Shown here piece by piece: positions 23,058 to 36,815 of a stretch of DNA of 64,000 bases. The DNA comes from Acanthochromis polyacanthus (taxonomy: Eukaryota; Chordata; Actinopteri; Pomacentridae). Below the pieces are notes generated by a model, which made no database searches, was not told where the DNA came from, and saw only the letters and a list, made by a program, of their open reading frames with translations. The stretch covers positions 6,199,066-6,263,065 of the forward strand of contig NC_067136.1 in NCBI RefSeq assembly GCF_021347895.1. Reading direction: 5' to 3'. Each line of letters opens with the position of its first letter. The stretch's first letter is position 1. Both the position numbers and the translations under genes were made by a program.

Positions 23058-24545
23058 AGTACTACTACCAACCTTCTAATACTACATCAGTACTCCAGGT
23101 AGTACTGCTACCAACGTTCTAATACTACATCAGTACTCCAGGTAGTACTGCTACCAACGTTCTAATACTGCATCAGTACTTCAGGTAGTACTACTACCAA
23201 CGTTCTAATACTGCATCAGTACTCCAGGTAGTACTGCTACCAACGTTCTAATACTGCATCAGTACTCCAGGTAGTACTGCTACCAACGTTCTAATACTGC
23301 ATCAGTACTCCAGGTAGTACTGCTACCAACGTTCTAATACTGCATCAGTACTCCAGGTAGTACTACTACCAACGTTCTAATACTACATCAGTACTCCAGG
23401 TAGTACTACTACCAACCTTCTAATACTGCATCAGTACTCCAGGTAGTACTACTACCAACCTTCTAATACTACATCAGTACTCCAGGTAGTACTACTACCA
23501 ACCTTCTAATACTACATCAGTACTCCAGGTAGTACTGCTACCAACGTTCTAATACTGCATCAGTACTCCAGGTAGTACTGCTACCAACATTCTAATACTA
23601 CATCAGTACTCCAGGTAGTACTACTACCAACCTTCTAATACTGCATCAGTACTCCAGGTAGTACTACTACCAACCTTCTAATACTACATCAGTACTCCAG
23701 GTAGTACTACTACCAACCTTCTAATACTACATCAGTACTCCAGGTAGTACTGCTACCAACGTTCTAATACTGCATCAGTACTCCAGGTAGTACTGCTACC
23801 AACGTTCTAATACTGCATCAGTACTCCAGGTAGTACTGCTACCAACGTTCTAATACTACATCAGTACTCCAGGTAGTACTACTACCAACCTTCTAATACT
23901 ACATCAGTACTCCAGGTAGTACTACTACCAACGTTCTAATACTACATCAGTACTCCAGGTAGTACTACTACCAACCTTCTAATACTGCATCAGTACTCCA
24001 GGTAGTACTGCTACCAACCTTCTAATACTACACCAGTACTCCAGGTAGTACTACTACCAACCTTCTAATACTACATCAGTACTCCAGGTAGTACTACTAC
24101 CAACCTTCTAATACTACATCAGTACTCCAGGTAGTACTGCTACCAACGTTCTAATACTGCATCAGTACTCCAGGTAGTACTGCTACCAACATTCTAATAC
24201 TACATCAGTACTCCAGGTAGTACTACTACCAACGTTCTAATACTACATCAGTACTCCAGGTAGTACTACTACCAACCTTCTAATACTACATCAGTACTCC
24301 AGGTAGTACTACTACCAACGTTCTAATACTACATCAGTACTCCAGGTAGTACTACTACCAACCTTCTAATACTGCATCAGTACTCCAGGTAGTACTGCTA
24401 CCAACCTTCTAATACTACACCAGTACTCCAGGTAGTACTACTACCAACCTTCTAATACTACACCAGTACTCCAGGTAGTACTACTATCAACCTTCTAATA
24501 CTACATCAGTACTCCAGGTAGTACTACTACCAACCTTCTAATACT
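23058..24545. repeat. 43-bp minisatellite, about 34-35 copies
   Basis: A 43-bp unit (AACGTTCTAATACTGCATCA then GTACTCCAGGTAGTACTGCT then ACC) is repeated about 34.6 times with almost no length change. Copies alternate among a few diagnostic variants: CGTT or CCTT, GCATCA or ACATCA (twice or more ACACCA), and TGCT or TACT. Blocks of variant order recur, as if multi-unit segments were duplicated. The unit contains the near-inverted pair AGTACTCC/GGTAGTACT. The array lies in the intron just upstream of an Ig exon on the minus strand and ends abruptly against a GC-rich repeat. Confidence 0.95.
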
Positions 24546-25398
24546 ACCCGAGCCACCAAACCACGAGGACGACCACGGATCGGCCCGGAAGGGGGCAGAG
24601 AGAGAACCTGGCCAGGACCCCTGGCGTCCAGCGGGGCCGGGCCCCAGGCGACCAAGACCGGCGGCCGCCAACCCCGGCAGGGGCTGGAGGCCCAGGGCGG
24701 ACCCAGCACAGGACCCCGGGCCCCAGGCAGAGGGTCAACATCGCCAGGGGAACCAGCCACCCCAGACGGCCACCCGACATGGGCCGGCGCCCCCGCTGCA
24801 GCCCAAGATCCAGGGCACTCCACCCCCTCCCCACCCCCCACCAACCCCCCATAACATTCATAATCATTTACCCACTCACCCACCCATATTGCCCCATGAG
24901 GGCACCCCCGGAAGGCCGGGGGACACCGGGCCACAAAACCGGGCCCCCACCACCACCCACGCAATTGAAACTTGAGAGGTGAGCCATCAGAGGGTGCAGC
25001 GGATGGGGCCACTTAGATGGCCCCCACCACCACACCCAGCACAATGAGCACACCTCCCATAGCCCTACATGTATGTGAAAGTGAGCAGAGGAAGTGAGGG
25101 GTCCGGGGATGAGGTCTGTAGGGAAGAAAACTTCCCCCCAGAGGGCGAGCCACTAAGGGCAATAGTCACCCCCGTTTCCCAGGCGCCCTCCAGCGCAGGA
25201 CGAGCCAGGAGCAGCTGCCACCAAGACCGGGGCCCACAGCAACCGCAGCCAGAGACCCGCCGACCAAAGAGGCACACAGCCGGCACACACCAGATGGCGG
25301 AAAGGCAAGGGAGGACAGAGGGCAGCAGAAGAGCCCAACCCAGGGCCCACCATCCCCAGGCCCATCGCGGCCGCCCCCCGAGGGCACAGGACCCCCCC

Positions 25399-25435
<37 letters not shown>
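24546..25435. repeat. GC-rich interspersed repeat with (CA)n end
   Basis: About 850 bases rich in C/G (GGGGCCGGGCCCCAGGCGAC, CCAAGACCGGCGGCCGCCAA) contrast sharply with the AT-rich surroundings. They end in a C-run and a (CA)n tract at about 25402-25434. Long open frames here exist only because of the base composition and encode low-complexity peptides. A short similar GC-rich piece lies at about 34720-34815. This kind of sequence is found in teleost retroelement untranslated regions, but I could not assign a family. Confidence 0.55.
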
Positions 25436-25438
<3 letters not shown>

Positions 25439-26749
25439 CTTTCTTCATTTCTCTTAAGGCTGATAAGACCTCTCTGGATATCTGTCCAACATGGGTGTCA
25501 TCCGCTGCTCTGGGATGGGCACTATATCCCTCGGTGGAGTGGTCATAGAGTGTTTGTGACTGAGGCAGTTGTCTTGGAAGACTGACCAGGTAATCATCTA
25601 GATAACGAGGCCGACGTACATCACGGCGTGGACGGGTGTTACCAGCTGGATATGCCATCATAACTGTGGAAACCGCAGATCCGGCTCGAAGGACCATGTA
25701 AAGGAGGTGATGGTTGCTGAATACCACTCTTGTGACCTCAGTGATGAATAAAGTAAATAATACTGTTTTTTTGGATCTGCAGACGCCACAGGTTGTCCAG
25801 TTAGAACACGAAGGTAAGGGAGTAATTCAATCCCATACTCTCTCTCCTTTGTATAGCCACTCATTTATTTTACTCATTCCGATGATGCCAGAGGAAGATG
25901 AACTTTTACTGCTTTTTATAGATGGTATGATGTGTGTGGTTTCTAAATAAAGAATAAAACAAAGTGAATTAAATCCTCTGTCTAAATAACAAATAGTGCA
26001 TCTTATTCTATAAAATATTATTATTAAATATTAAAGACACCACAATGACACTTAACACAGAAAGGAGCCTCTCAACATTTAGGGAGCATCAACAATCTAC
26101 TTACACCAAGCTGCATGTATGCCTTCCTGCAGAGTACACACATAAGGGGGAGTCAAGTAATTTGTCAACAGTCCCTAACTCAGCGAGACGGAGTTCGATT
26201 TTCGGCATAAATAAAACTAAAGGAGCTTAAATATCCAACTGACATGATAAACTGAGGGATAAGACATCACCAAACATGAAAGAAATGTACAAGATAAATG
26301 AACAAGCTAAGATATACTGGACGGCTGTCTGTGTACCTGCTAATAACAACAGAGTGAACTGAAATAACAGAGTGACAGCGGCATTTATGTAACAAATACA
26401 AACTCAATAGAATGAAACCTCCACTTATGTTCTCATGGACGCACAGAACAATAAAGAACATCAGTCCAAAGAATAAAGGGAAACGTGTAGCTGCCGTTAA
26501 ACTCTGATATTCTGCACTGAGGATCCCTGTCCGACTGACCGGCACTAAATGGGGAGCTAAGGTCTGTGATTGGTCCAGAACGGGTTACCGGCACGGGGTG
26601 TTCACATGCACAGAGGGTGATTGACTGAGGGGTCTGCACTTGTGATGCCTAAAGTGGATGATCTTTTGTACACCCCCCGCACCAACATCCAACCGCCAAG
26701 GTGGCGAGGCCCCAATTCACCTCTTACATTAGGTGATGGAGCTGATCAC
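25436..26749. other. Unassigned; possible retroelement relic
   Basis: On the minus strand about 25440-25727 is open and reads PRRDVRRPRYLDDYLVSLPR-like, a basic proline/arginine sequence resembling ends of LTR-element polyproteins. It lacks any diagnostic catalytic motif. The rest (25730-26749) has no convincing ORF or terminal repeats. Confidence 0.3.
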
Positions 26750-27071
26750 AGGGGACCAGAGGGAACGAAAATCAGCCAACTGATCCCTTGAACCTGCAGA
26801 CATTGTCTCGAAGCTGATGTAGTCTCATAGGAGATTCCTAAACTGCTTATTGTTCAGATTGTTTTTGGCTTTCCAATTTATAAGGATAGTTTTCTTTGCG
26901 ATGCATAAGCTGGTGAGAACCATACATACAGAGTTAGAGCCTATGTTGATTTCACCTAGGTCACCTAATAGGCACAATGTGGGACTTGCAGTAATGTTGC
27001 ATTTAAACCATAATGACAGGTCTTCACATACCTCAAGCCAGAACCTTTGCACAGGTGCGCAGGACCACATA

Positions 27072-28706
<1,635 letters not shown>

Positions 28707-30689
28707 TAGCATGGAGGTAACTGTCAGTCATGTTATCACTGCAGTGTGAGCAAATATCCGAATGGGACAGACCCATCCTGAACATCCTTTGTCCTGTATA
28801 ATGAACTCTGTGCAGAATTTTAAATTGTATAAGTTGCATATTTCAGTTCTTTGACATTTTAAAGGTATTTAAACATATTTGTGACCATGCATTTTGATTA
28901 AGGTTACTGGATAGGTCAGCTTCCCATTTTGTTGTAGGAAGAAAGATTGTATCTTCTGACTTTGATAATTTTCTATATAGTTTTGAAAATAGCTTTGGGG
29001 GACGAAAATTTAAGAATTCTTCTACCCTAAGAGGAAGCTGCCAGTGTAATTGGTTTAGGGTGTATTTTTTTCCTATAATCGATTTAAGTTGGTGGTATTC
29101 TAAAAATTTTGTGTTGCTAATTCCATATTGTGAAGTGAGTGTGTGAAATGACAGAAAGTTACCATCTTCTATGATATGTTCTGTTTTATCCCTTGGTTTC
29201 TCCAGTGAGTAAAATGTATCATCTTTTTATTTTGTAGAATGTCAGGGTTATTCCAGATTGGAGTAAATTTACATGGAATGACTGAAGACTTACTTAATTT
29301 TAGAAATTCCCACCAAGCCATTAAAGAGGAGCTGATATTAATGTTTTTGAAACACTGATGAGATTTAATAGTTGTGCTGATAAATGGCAAGTCAGAAACG
29401 GCTATGTCCTCACATATTGCTTGCTCTACATCTAACCATAACTCATCTACATTACTAGGTTTTAGCCATTTGGAAATATACTGCAACTTACTAGCTAGGA
29501 AGTAGTGACTGAAGTTAGGTAAATCCAGTCCACCTCTATCTTTAGTCTGTTGTAGAGTCTTTAAACTGATACGTGATGGTTTGTTTTTCCAAAGAAATTT
29601 GGATATATGTGAGTCCAGTGATTTAAACCAACAGGAGGATGGTTTGGATGGTATCATTGAGAATACATAGTTAACTTTAGGTAAAACCATCATTTTAATA
29701 GTGGCTACTCTCCCCATGAGTGATATGGGTAAGTGCTTCCACCGTATAAGATCGTCCTCTATTGTTTTCAATAACTGAACATAATTTAGTTTTGTAAGTT
29801 CTGATATCCTGGGAGAGAGATTTATGCCTAAATATCTGAGGTTTCCAGACTGTATTGTGATGTCAGATATTCTTGGTATGTCACAATTAATAGGCATGGC
29901 TGTAGTCTTAGACCAGTTGATAGAATAATCAGATATCAATGAAAATGTATTAATAAGCGTAATTGTCTGGGAGATAGATGATTTGGAGTTATTTAGGAAA
30001 AGTAATACATCATCTGCATAAAGACTTATTTTATGTTCTATATTGCTGGACTGGATTCCTCTGATGTCTGTATTTTGTCTTATGGCAGCTGCAAGGGGTT
30101 CAATAAAGATGGCGAAAAGTGATAGAGAAAGTGGGCAGCCCTGCCTAGTGCCTCTCTGCAAACAGAAACTTGGAGAAGTCTGGTCATTGGTCTTAACACA
30201 AGCAGCCGGGTTATTATAAAGATTTTTATCCAGTCTATAAAAGATGGCCCAAAACCAAATCTGTTTAATGCTGCAAACAGAAATGTCCAATTTACTCGAT
30301 CAAATGCTTTTTCTGCGTCTAACGAGATGATTGTGGATTCTAAATGATGTATTGTGGAATAATCTATTATGTTAATTAATCTGTGCATATTAGTAGAGGA
30401 ATGTCTCCCTTTAATAAAACCTGTTTGATCTGGATGCTTGATGTTTAAATTTGGTCTGGGTGGTCCCAATTCTTTAACAGCCAATTTATCCGCGTTGCTC
30501 AGACGACTGAACAGTAATTCCTGCAGATGATCGAGTTGCAGTTTCCAGCCATCATTATTCAACACAAACTGGCGGTCTCCGAGTCTGTGCTGGTTGTCGC
30601 AGCGATATTCAGGCTACTGATTACACTACTATTAAGACTTTGACCGGCAAAATAAATTATTTTATCTCTTTTTTTCCCATTTGGCTTAA

Positions 30690-31787
30690 GGAGGGTGGTG
30701 CACTATCGCCCTCTATGGGCCGCCCCCCCGTTTGAAAGAATGGCGACCACACTTAATTGGCCACGAAATGTTTGGTCTTTGTTGCTGCAGTGCACGCTTG
30801 TCGGCAAGGCTCAAGACACTTTTGCGGCACTGTCAGTAGGAGATGGTCTTGATTTTGATAAGGTTAAAAGTGCTATTTTGAGAGCGTATGAATTGGTGCC
30901 CGAGGCCTATCGACAAAAACTTCGTAGGTTGAGGAAGCAGTATAATCAAACTTATGTTGAATTTGTTCGTGACAAAGAAATCCTTTTTGACAGGTGGTGT
31001 GCTTCTCAGAAGGTCAGTGATTTTGCTCATCTCAAACAGCTGGTATTACTGGAAAAGTTCAAAAATAGTTTGCCCGAGAAAGTGACGACTTATTTGAATG
31101 CACAGAAGGAGATGGACGTGTCGAAAGCAGCGGTGCTTGTGGATGAATACATGCTGACGCACAAAGCAACTTTTGAGCGTCCATATGGCTTTAATAAATC
31201 GGACAAGTTTCATTGTCATGGGAAGGAGGTTGAAAAAAATGCTTCTTCCTCTGTAGAGCCAGCTGAAAATTTTCCATCTAGTGGTGTTTAGAGTAAACCA
31301 GGGCCCACTGAGTCAAAGGAAAATGTGATGTGCTTTTATTGTAAAAAGAGGGGTCACATTGCGGCAGCGTGTCCAGTTTTAAAGAAAAAGAACACAAAAT
31401 CTGTTGTGTTTGATTAAAACGAAAAATCATAAAAGTCGGTCTGGGTCTGACAGAGCCTGTAGTTACGCAGATTTCAAGCCTTTCGTTATGGATGGATTTG
31501 TGGCTGTGTCTAGTGGCTCTGAGAAAATCCCAGTTAAAACATTGCGCGATACTGCTGCGTCTCAGTCGTTTATTTTGGAGGGGATTTTGCCGTTAAATGC
31601 TGACACTGCTGTTGGTTCTGAGGTTCCGGTCCGCGGATTTAACATGTAGTGGATAGGCGTTCCCTTGCACCGAATATTTATTCAGTCAGATCTGTGGTCT
31701 GGGGACGCTATTGTGGGAGTGCGTCCAGGTTTTCCCATAAATGGTGTTTCTGTCATAATGGGAAATGATTTAGCCGGAGGCTGAATT
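30690..31787 (+). pseudogene. Gypsy-type gag and protease remnant (SCAN-like capsid)
   Basis: From about 30739 the frame reads MATTLNWPRNVWSLLLQ...KAQDTFAALS, then YELVPEAYRQKLRR. This is the capsid fold of the Gypsy clade from which vertebrate SCAN domains are thought to derive. An in-frame TAG at 31289-31291 interrupts it. The same frame then gives a CCHC zinc knuckle (CFYCKKRGHIAAAC, about 31330-31372) before a TAA and a frameshift. A retropepsin follows (31404-31787) with LRDTAASQSF, where the catalytic triplet Asp-Thr-Gly is Asp-Thr-Ala, and IMGNDLAGG near the end. The upstream LTR is missing and the copy is dead. Confidence 0.8.
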
Positions 31788-31869
31788 TTGGCTGCTCTTT
31801 TTTTTTTTTTTTTTTTGTCTGCATATCCGCTCACAAATGACACCAACCAACCATGGTGTCATTGCTTAA

Positions 31870-32779
31870 AGCTGCTGTCCGGAGTTTCCGTTTGTTTTCA
31901 ATTTATGTATCATTTTTTAACAAAGCTTAAATGTGTTAGTCTAGTTCGATACTATAATATAATGTTAGTATGACGCGATATGAAAATTTATTCCTGAGCT
32001 CCGCCTTCCTCTCATAGACCCCCATGTTATTCCAAAAAGCGCCGGTCGCTGCCGACCAATCAAGTTCGAGCTTCAGCTTTGTCATGCTGTCAATCAACGG
32101 TTACGCGCACAGCAAGCAAGCCCATGCAGAGGTGGGCGAGCTACGCGCTACGCAACCGCGCGCACATTTGTTTTGCTTGTGGAGGAGAGAGCATCAGGGC
32201 TCAGCAACTTCCAGAAAAGTTACCAATCCCACGGCTTGTCAGGCCAAGAGACTGCAGGACGTTTTTTGGCTCGGGGTGCTCGCGTCGCTCCCCGACCACG
32301 GCCTCCATAGCCCGGCTGACGGCTTCGTTTAGATGCCCGACCTCTGGAGGAAGATGTTGGGGCGTCTGGGACATACTCTTCGTCAGAGGAGTCATGCAAT
32401 TCTGAACTCTAGATAGAAATAAATAAACAATCTAACACATATACACGCGTAAATGCACTAAGTTTGATAAACAACATCATCCAGAGGGATACACGAGTGT
32501 AATCACATATTGAAACTTTACTCGTTCGTCCTAGCAGATTCATGTTATTTTGGTATTAGGACAAGTTAGACTCAATACAGCATTCTAACGTAATTCCTTT
32601 ATTATTTACTAAATGTACTAAATGCAGAAGAGGGGAAAACAGCAAAACAGGCGAGATGCTGCATCACTCCGGGCACTCCTCTCATGTCCTGCGCACGTGC
32701 ACAAATAAAGGGGTGAAATCAGAGGGAGGGACCAACAGTGTTTTGGGAGACGCTGCGATTCAAACTCAGGACAGCAGCT
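31870..32779. mobile_element. Non-autonomous TTAA-type DNA transposon
   Basis: The ends AGCTGCTGTCCGGAGTTT and AAACTCAGGACAGCAGCT are inverted repeats with one mismatch. TTAA occurs directly outside each end (31866-31869 and 32780-32783). A TTAA duplication is typical of piggyBac and Kolobok transposons. The 910-bp interior has no transposase; one part (32040-32360) is CpG-rich. It is inserted in the middle of the Gypsy remnant. Confidence 0.7.
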
Positions 32780-32880
32780 TTAAGCTTCATGCAATTTTTT
32801 TCTTCTTTGTGACTGTGACCATCACCTGTCCTCATGGCAAATTAACCTATCATGTTTATTTCAAGCTGTTTTCTGCATTA

Positions 32881-34455
32881 CACTGTGTTCCAAATTATTA
32901 TGCAAATTGGATGTAAGAGGCAAAAAAAATTCCTATTTGTTTTTTGAATTAAACTCATGGGTGGCATTGTGTCTCAAGGCTCTGTAGATCATTGACATCA
33001 ATCTCAGACACCTGTGATAAATAGTCGCCCAGGTGAGCCCAATTAAAGGAAAACTGCTTAAAAGTGATGTTCCACATTATTAAGCAGGCCACAGGTTTCA
33101 AGCGATATGGGGAAGAAAAACGATCTCTCTGCTGCTGAAAAGCGTAAGATAGTACACTACCTTGCTCAGGGTATGAAAACATTGGATATTTCCAAAAAAA
33201 CTTATGCGTGATCATCGAACTGTAAAGAAATTTGTTGCTAATTCAGAGCACAGGTGAGTTCGTGCAGATAAAGGCAAAATAAGAAAAGTTTCTGCCAGAC
33301 AACTTCATCAGATCAAGAGAGAAGCTGCTAAAAGGCCATTGCAAAGCAGAAAAGAGGTATTTGAAGCCGCTGGTGCCTCTGGAGTCCCACGAACCTCGAG
33401 GTGTAGGATCCTCAAGAAGTTTGCAAGTGTGCTTAAAGCTAATGTTCGGCCACCCCTAAACAATGCTCACAAGCAGAAACGGTTGCAGTGGGCTCAGGAA
33501 TACATGAAGACTAATTTTCAAACAGTTTTGTTCACCGATGAGTGCCGTGCAACCCTTGATGGCCCCGATGGCTGGAGCAGCGGATGGTTGGTGAATGGCC
33601 ACAATGTCCCAACAAGGCTGAGACGGCAGCAAGGGGGTGGGGGTGTCACGTTTTGGGCTGGAATCATGGGGAGAGAGCTGGTAGGTCCCTTTAGGGTCCC
33701 TGAGGGTGTGAAAATGACCTCTGCAAAGTATGTAGAGTTTCTGACTGACCACTTTCTTCCATGGTACAAAAAGAAGAACCGTACCTTCCGACTAAAAATC
33801 ATCTTCATGCATGACAATGCCCCATCTCATGCTGCAAAGAACACCACTGAGTCACTGGCTGCTATGGGCATAAGAGGAGAGAAACTGATGGTGTGGCCAC
33901 CATCTTCTCCTGACCTCAACCCTATTGAGAACCTCTGGAGAATCATCAAGCAAAAGATCTATGAGGGTGGGAGGCAGTTCATATCCAAGCAGCAGCTCTG
34001 GGACGCTATTCTAACATCCTGCAAAGAAATTAAAGCTGAAACTGTCCAAGAACTCACACGTTCAATGGATGCAAGGCTTATTAAAGTGACATCAAGCAAG
34101 GGGTCCTATATTAACATGTAACTCCACCTGTTCATTCAAAAGTTATTTCAATCAAAAATATTTTATTTTATATGGTCTTATAATGCTACAAATTCAACAT
34201 GTGACCATTTTGAGTTCTTTACAGCCTATGAAATGTCTTGAAACGCTGTTGTGCTTAATAATTTGGAACAGTGGACTTTGAGTTATTTATTGTATTATTT
34301 ATTGTTAAAATACTGTTATTACGAGATTTGTTCAATGAAATTTGATTGAAACTCTAACGGCTGATGACTTGAAAATTATACTGACTGACATTTGCATCAA
34401 TTATTCATGAAAATTTGAGTAAAATGTACTTTGCATAATAATTTGGAACACAGTG
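32881..34455 (+). mobile_element. Tc1-like transposon with broken transposase
   Basis: The ends CACTGTGTTCCAAATTATTA and TAATAATTTGGAACACAGTG are inverted and flanked by TA (32879-32880, 34456-34457). Inner related copies (GTTCCACATTATTAAGCA near 33070; AATAATTTGGAACAGTGG near 34258) suggest an IR/DR structure. The transposase would start at about 33109 (MGKKNDLSAAEKRKI). One extra base near 33195-33200 shifts the frame and an in-frame TGA lies near 33255. The long remaining frame is listed separately. Confidence 0.88.
33339..34121 (+). pseudogene. Tc1/mariner-type transposase, catalytic part
   Basis: The open stretch of 260 codons holds the full catalytic triad region. It has VLFTDECRATLDGPDGW with the first Asp, IFMHDNAPSHAAKNT with the second, and [16 protein letters not shown] with the Glu. 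The DNA-binding N-terminus lies upstream but in a different frame because of a one-base insertion and a stop. An ATG at 33339 could start a truncated protein, but that is unlikely to bind the element's ends. Confidence 0.85.
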
Positions 34456-34818
34456 TATGCCACTGAGGGCTGTGCACACCCAAGTGAAACATAAAACAAA
34501 CACAGGACAGACAGAAAGGTGAGGCACAGACAGTGTTCTAAGAGAAAAGGTGCATTTTATTTGTTTGTGCTCTTTAATTCACACCTTAAAACCAGTTACA
34601 AATCTAAGACCCTTCACAAACACCAGATATGACAGAATCCCAACTGGATCAATCATGAAGATGTCAGGAGACCACAAGAAGGATAGATAAAGCAGAGTGA
34701 GATGCACAGACACTAACCCCCCCGACACAGCCAGAGCCCCAAGGCCCGCCCAGCAGAACGGGCCATAGCAGACCCCCACGGCGCCCCACCGGCCCACAGC
34801 CCCACTTCCCCCACGACC
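34456..34818. other. Spacer between Tc1-like element and Gypsy RT remnant
   Basis: No ORF of note. The right part (about 34715-34815) is C-rich and resembles, in composition and short words such as GCCCCAAGGCCCGCCC, the GC-rich repeat at 24546-25435. The first half of the Gypsy reverse transcriptase that should lie here is deleted. Confidence 0.4.
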
Positions 34819-35233
34819 ATGGCTTTTGGGATGTGTAATGCCCTAGTAACTTTTCAGCGGCTGATGAATGTGGTTTTGTCTGGTTTACCGTTTTGTGAGG
34901 CTTACCTGGACGATTTGGTTGTTTGTTCTGCTACATGGACTGAGCACGCTGAGCATTTGAGTGCGGTTTTTGTATGTCTGAGTGAGGCCACTCTAACTGT
35001 GAACTTTTCCAAATGCGAGTTTGGTCAAGCGACTGTGACCTATCTGGGGAAAAGTGTAGGAGGAGGTCAGGTACGCCTCATGCAGGCTAAGGTGTAGGCC
35101 ATTTTGTCGGTCCCAGTTCCTGCTAACCGCACTGAGCTGCGTCGCTATCTTGCCATGGTGGGCTACTATAGAGGGTTTTGTAAAACCTTCTCTGCAGTTG
35201 CTTCCCCTTTGACAGACCTGCTTAGTCCTAAAG
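34819..35233 (+). pseudogene. Gypsy-type reverse transcriptase, C-terminal half
   Basis: The frame reads MAFGMCNALVTFQRLMN, then AYLDDLVV with the YLDD active-site box at about 34902-34913, then VTYLGKSVGGGQV. After a TAG near 35095 it continues as PANRTELRRYLAMVGYYRGF...SPLTDLLSPK, the connection region before RNase H. It stops at the TAAAG duplication where a LINE fragment was inserted; the RNase H part continues at 35895. Confidence 0.85.
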
Positions 35234-35894
35234 CACGAGGAGGCGGCATGCGGTTGCTATGGTCCCCGTTTGTGGAACAGCCTGCCGGAGAGCCTCAGGG
35301 CTGCAGAGACTGTTGATGTTTTTAAAAAGAGGCTCAATACTCATCTTTTTAACCAGACTTTCAACTTGTTCTGATAATTCTTAACCCTTCTTCTTATGCT
35401 TTTTATTATTATGATTATGATTATTTATTATTACTCGATTTTTGAACTTTTAGGGTTTCAAGGTTTTACATATTCTAACCTTTATTTTAGCCTATTTTAA
35501 TATTTTTTGATTTCATTTTATTTATTTCAGTTCTAGTGTTTTAATTCTCCAGTGTTTTCCCAGCGGGGGGGTTCCCACACGGGGAGCTGTTTCTGTCCAC
35601 GGGGGTGTTAACCCTTCTTCCCCCTCCCCTATTGCCCCCAACCCCCACCCCTACCTCATCCCCTTCCCCCATAACCCCCACTGGTCTGCGACCCTCTCGG
35701 TGTGACTGCCCCTCTTCAAGGTAGTGTCTTCCTTCTAGCCTCGGTGCCTCGCCATGTCCTGATGATGTCATGTTGTATGGGTGTGTGAGGTTTTTTTTGT
35801 GTTTATTTATTGTCTTCTTTGTTTTTAATTCTTGTGAAGCACTTTGTGTTGTTCTGCATGAAAAGTATTATACAAATAAATAAAGTTTGAAAGT
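35234..35894 (+). mobile_element. 5'-truncated L2-like LINE 3' end
   Basis: The start encodes the conserved end of an L2-type ORF2 (YGPRLWNSLPESLRAAETVD is in frame after a short lead). A 3' untranslated region follows and ends in AAGCACTTTGTGTTG and ACAAATAAATAAAGTTTGAA. TAAAG occurs at 35229-35233 and 35895-35899. Removing the insert rejoins the Gypsy frame as SPKVDFRWS, so it is a clean insertion. Confidence 0.82.
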
Positions 35895-36256
35895 TAAAGT
35901 TGATTTTCGTTGGTCCGGCCTGTGTCAGTCTGCCTTTGAGCAAACTAAAGCGCTGTTGGTTAATGCTCCCGTTCTGGCTGCGCCTTGGTTGACGTGCCGT
36001 TTAAGTTGGCTGTTGATGCGTGTGACGTTGGGGAAGGAGCTGTCCTGATGCAAGATAGTGCTGATGGGGTGGAGCATCCAGTTTCTTACTTTTCAAAGAA
36101 GTTAAATAGACATCAGAAGTGGTACTCAACCATTGAGAATGAAGCACTAGCCTTGGTCCTCACCCTGGAGCACTTTGAAGTTTATGTAGGTGGTTCCAGT
36201 GTGCCCACGTTGGTTTATACGGAGCATAATCCTATTCAGTGTCTCTGGGAGGGAGT
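35895..36256 (+). pseudogene. Gypsy-type RNase H remnant
   Basis: In frame with the upstream reverse transcriptase (KVDFRWSGLCQSAFEQTKAL) this part continues into LKLAVDACDVGEGAVLMQ, HPVSYFSKKLNRHQKWYSTI and ENEALALVLTLEHFEVYV. These are the beta-strands and acidic residues of LTR-element RNase H. A frameshift separates the two near 35985. It ends at NPIQCL and runs straight into an LTR-like sequence, so the integrase has been deleted. Confidence 0.8.
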
Positions 36257-36815
36257 GTTATGTGCTTGGGGCACATAATTTTGTTGCACTTTATTTTTTG
36301 TCTAGTTTTACCTTTAGTATTTTCTTTAAGTATCTTTTTCTTCTGTTTGGAATATTTTTTCCTGATATTCTTGTGTTAAGTAATTAAGTATTTTTTAAAT
36401 TTATTGATTAGCGCGGCTGCCCTTTAAGAGGCTGTTCTCAGCCCGTGCACTCTCTCTCCTCCTCACTGCAGCTGCATGGAGCTCGTCACACACTCAGTGT
36501 GCTCCTCGCCCTGATTATCTGGCCGCATGCCATTGGCCATCCCATGTTAGCCGGTTAGCCTTTTATTCTCCTCTTTCACTTTATTTCATTTGCCCAGGGG
36601 TGACCAGTAGTCCTGTTTTCATATTTCCTTTGATGGGTTTAGTTGGGGTTTTTCCCTTAGTTTGGACGTGGAAACCGCTCGTACGACAGCATAGCAGTTA
36701 GCTGGGGACTACGTCCTTTTGTTGAGTTTGGCTGGCGCTCCTGGGCCATCTTTCGTTTGTTACTTTGAGTTTTTTCCTGATTTTGGGGCACAAGTGGTAA
36801 GGGATCTTTGTTTTC
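36257..36815 (+). mobile_element. Partial Gypsy 3' LTR
   Basis: After GGGAG the sequence starts TGTTATGTGCTTGGGGCACA, an LTR-like TGT start with a short inverted repeat. It continues through a region with GTTAGCCGGTTAGCC and a promoter-like, more GC-balanced core. No matching CA end is seen because the LINE at 36816 begins here. The 5' LTR is not in the window. Assignment rests on position after RNase H and on the terminus. Confidence 0.5.

Noticed and set aside
23058..24545. Regular repeats that could be mistaken for a CRISPR array
   Set aside because: The units are contiguous with no unique spacers, and the genome is clearly eukaryotic. It is a minisatellite.
24527..25727. Several long overlapping frames on both strands in the GC-rich repeat
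   Set aside because: High GC removes stop codons by chance. The peptides are low-complexity, and no domain or splice structure supports them.
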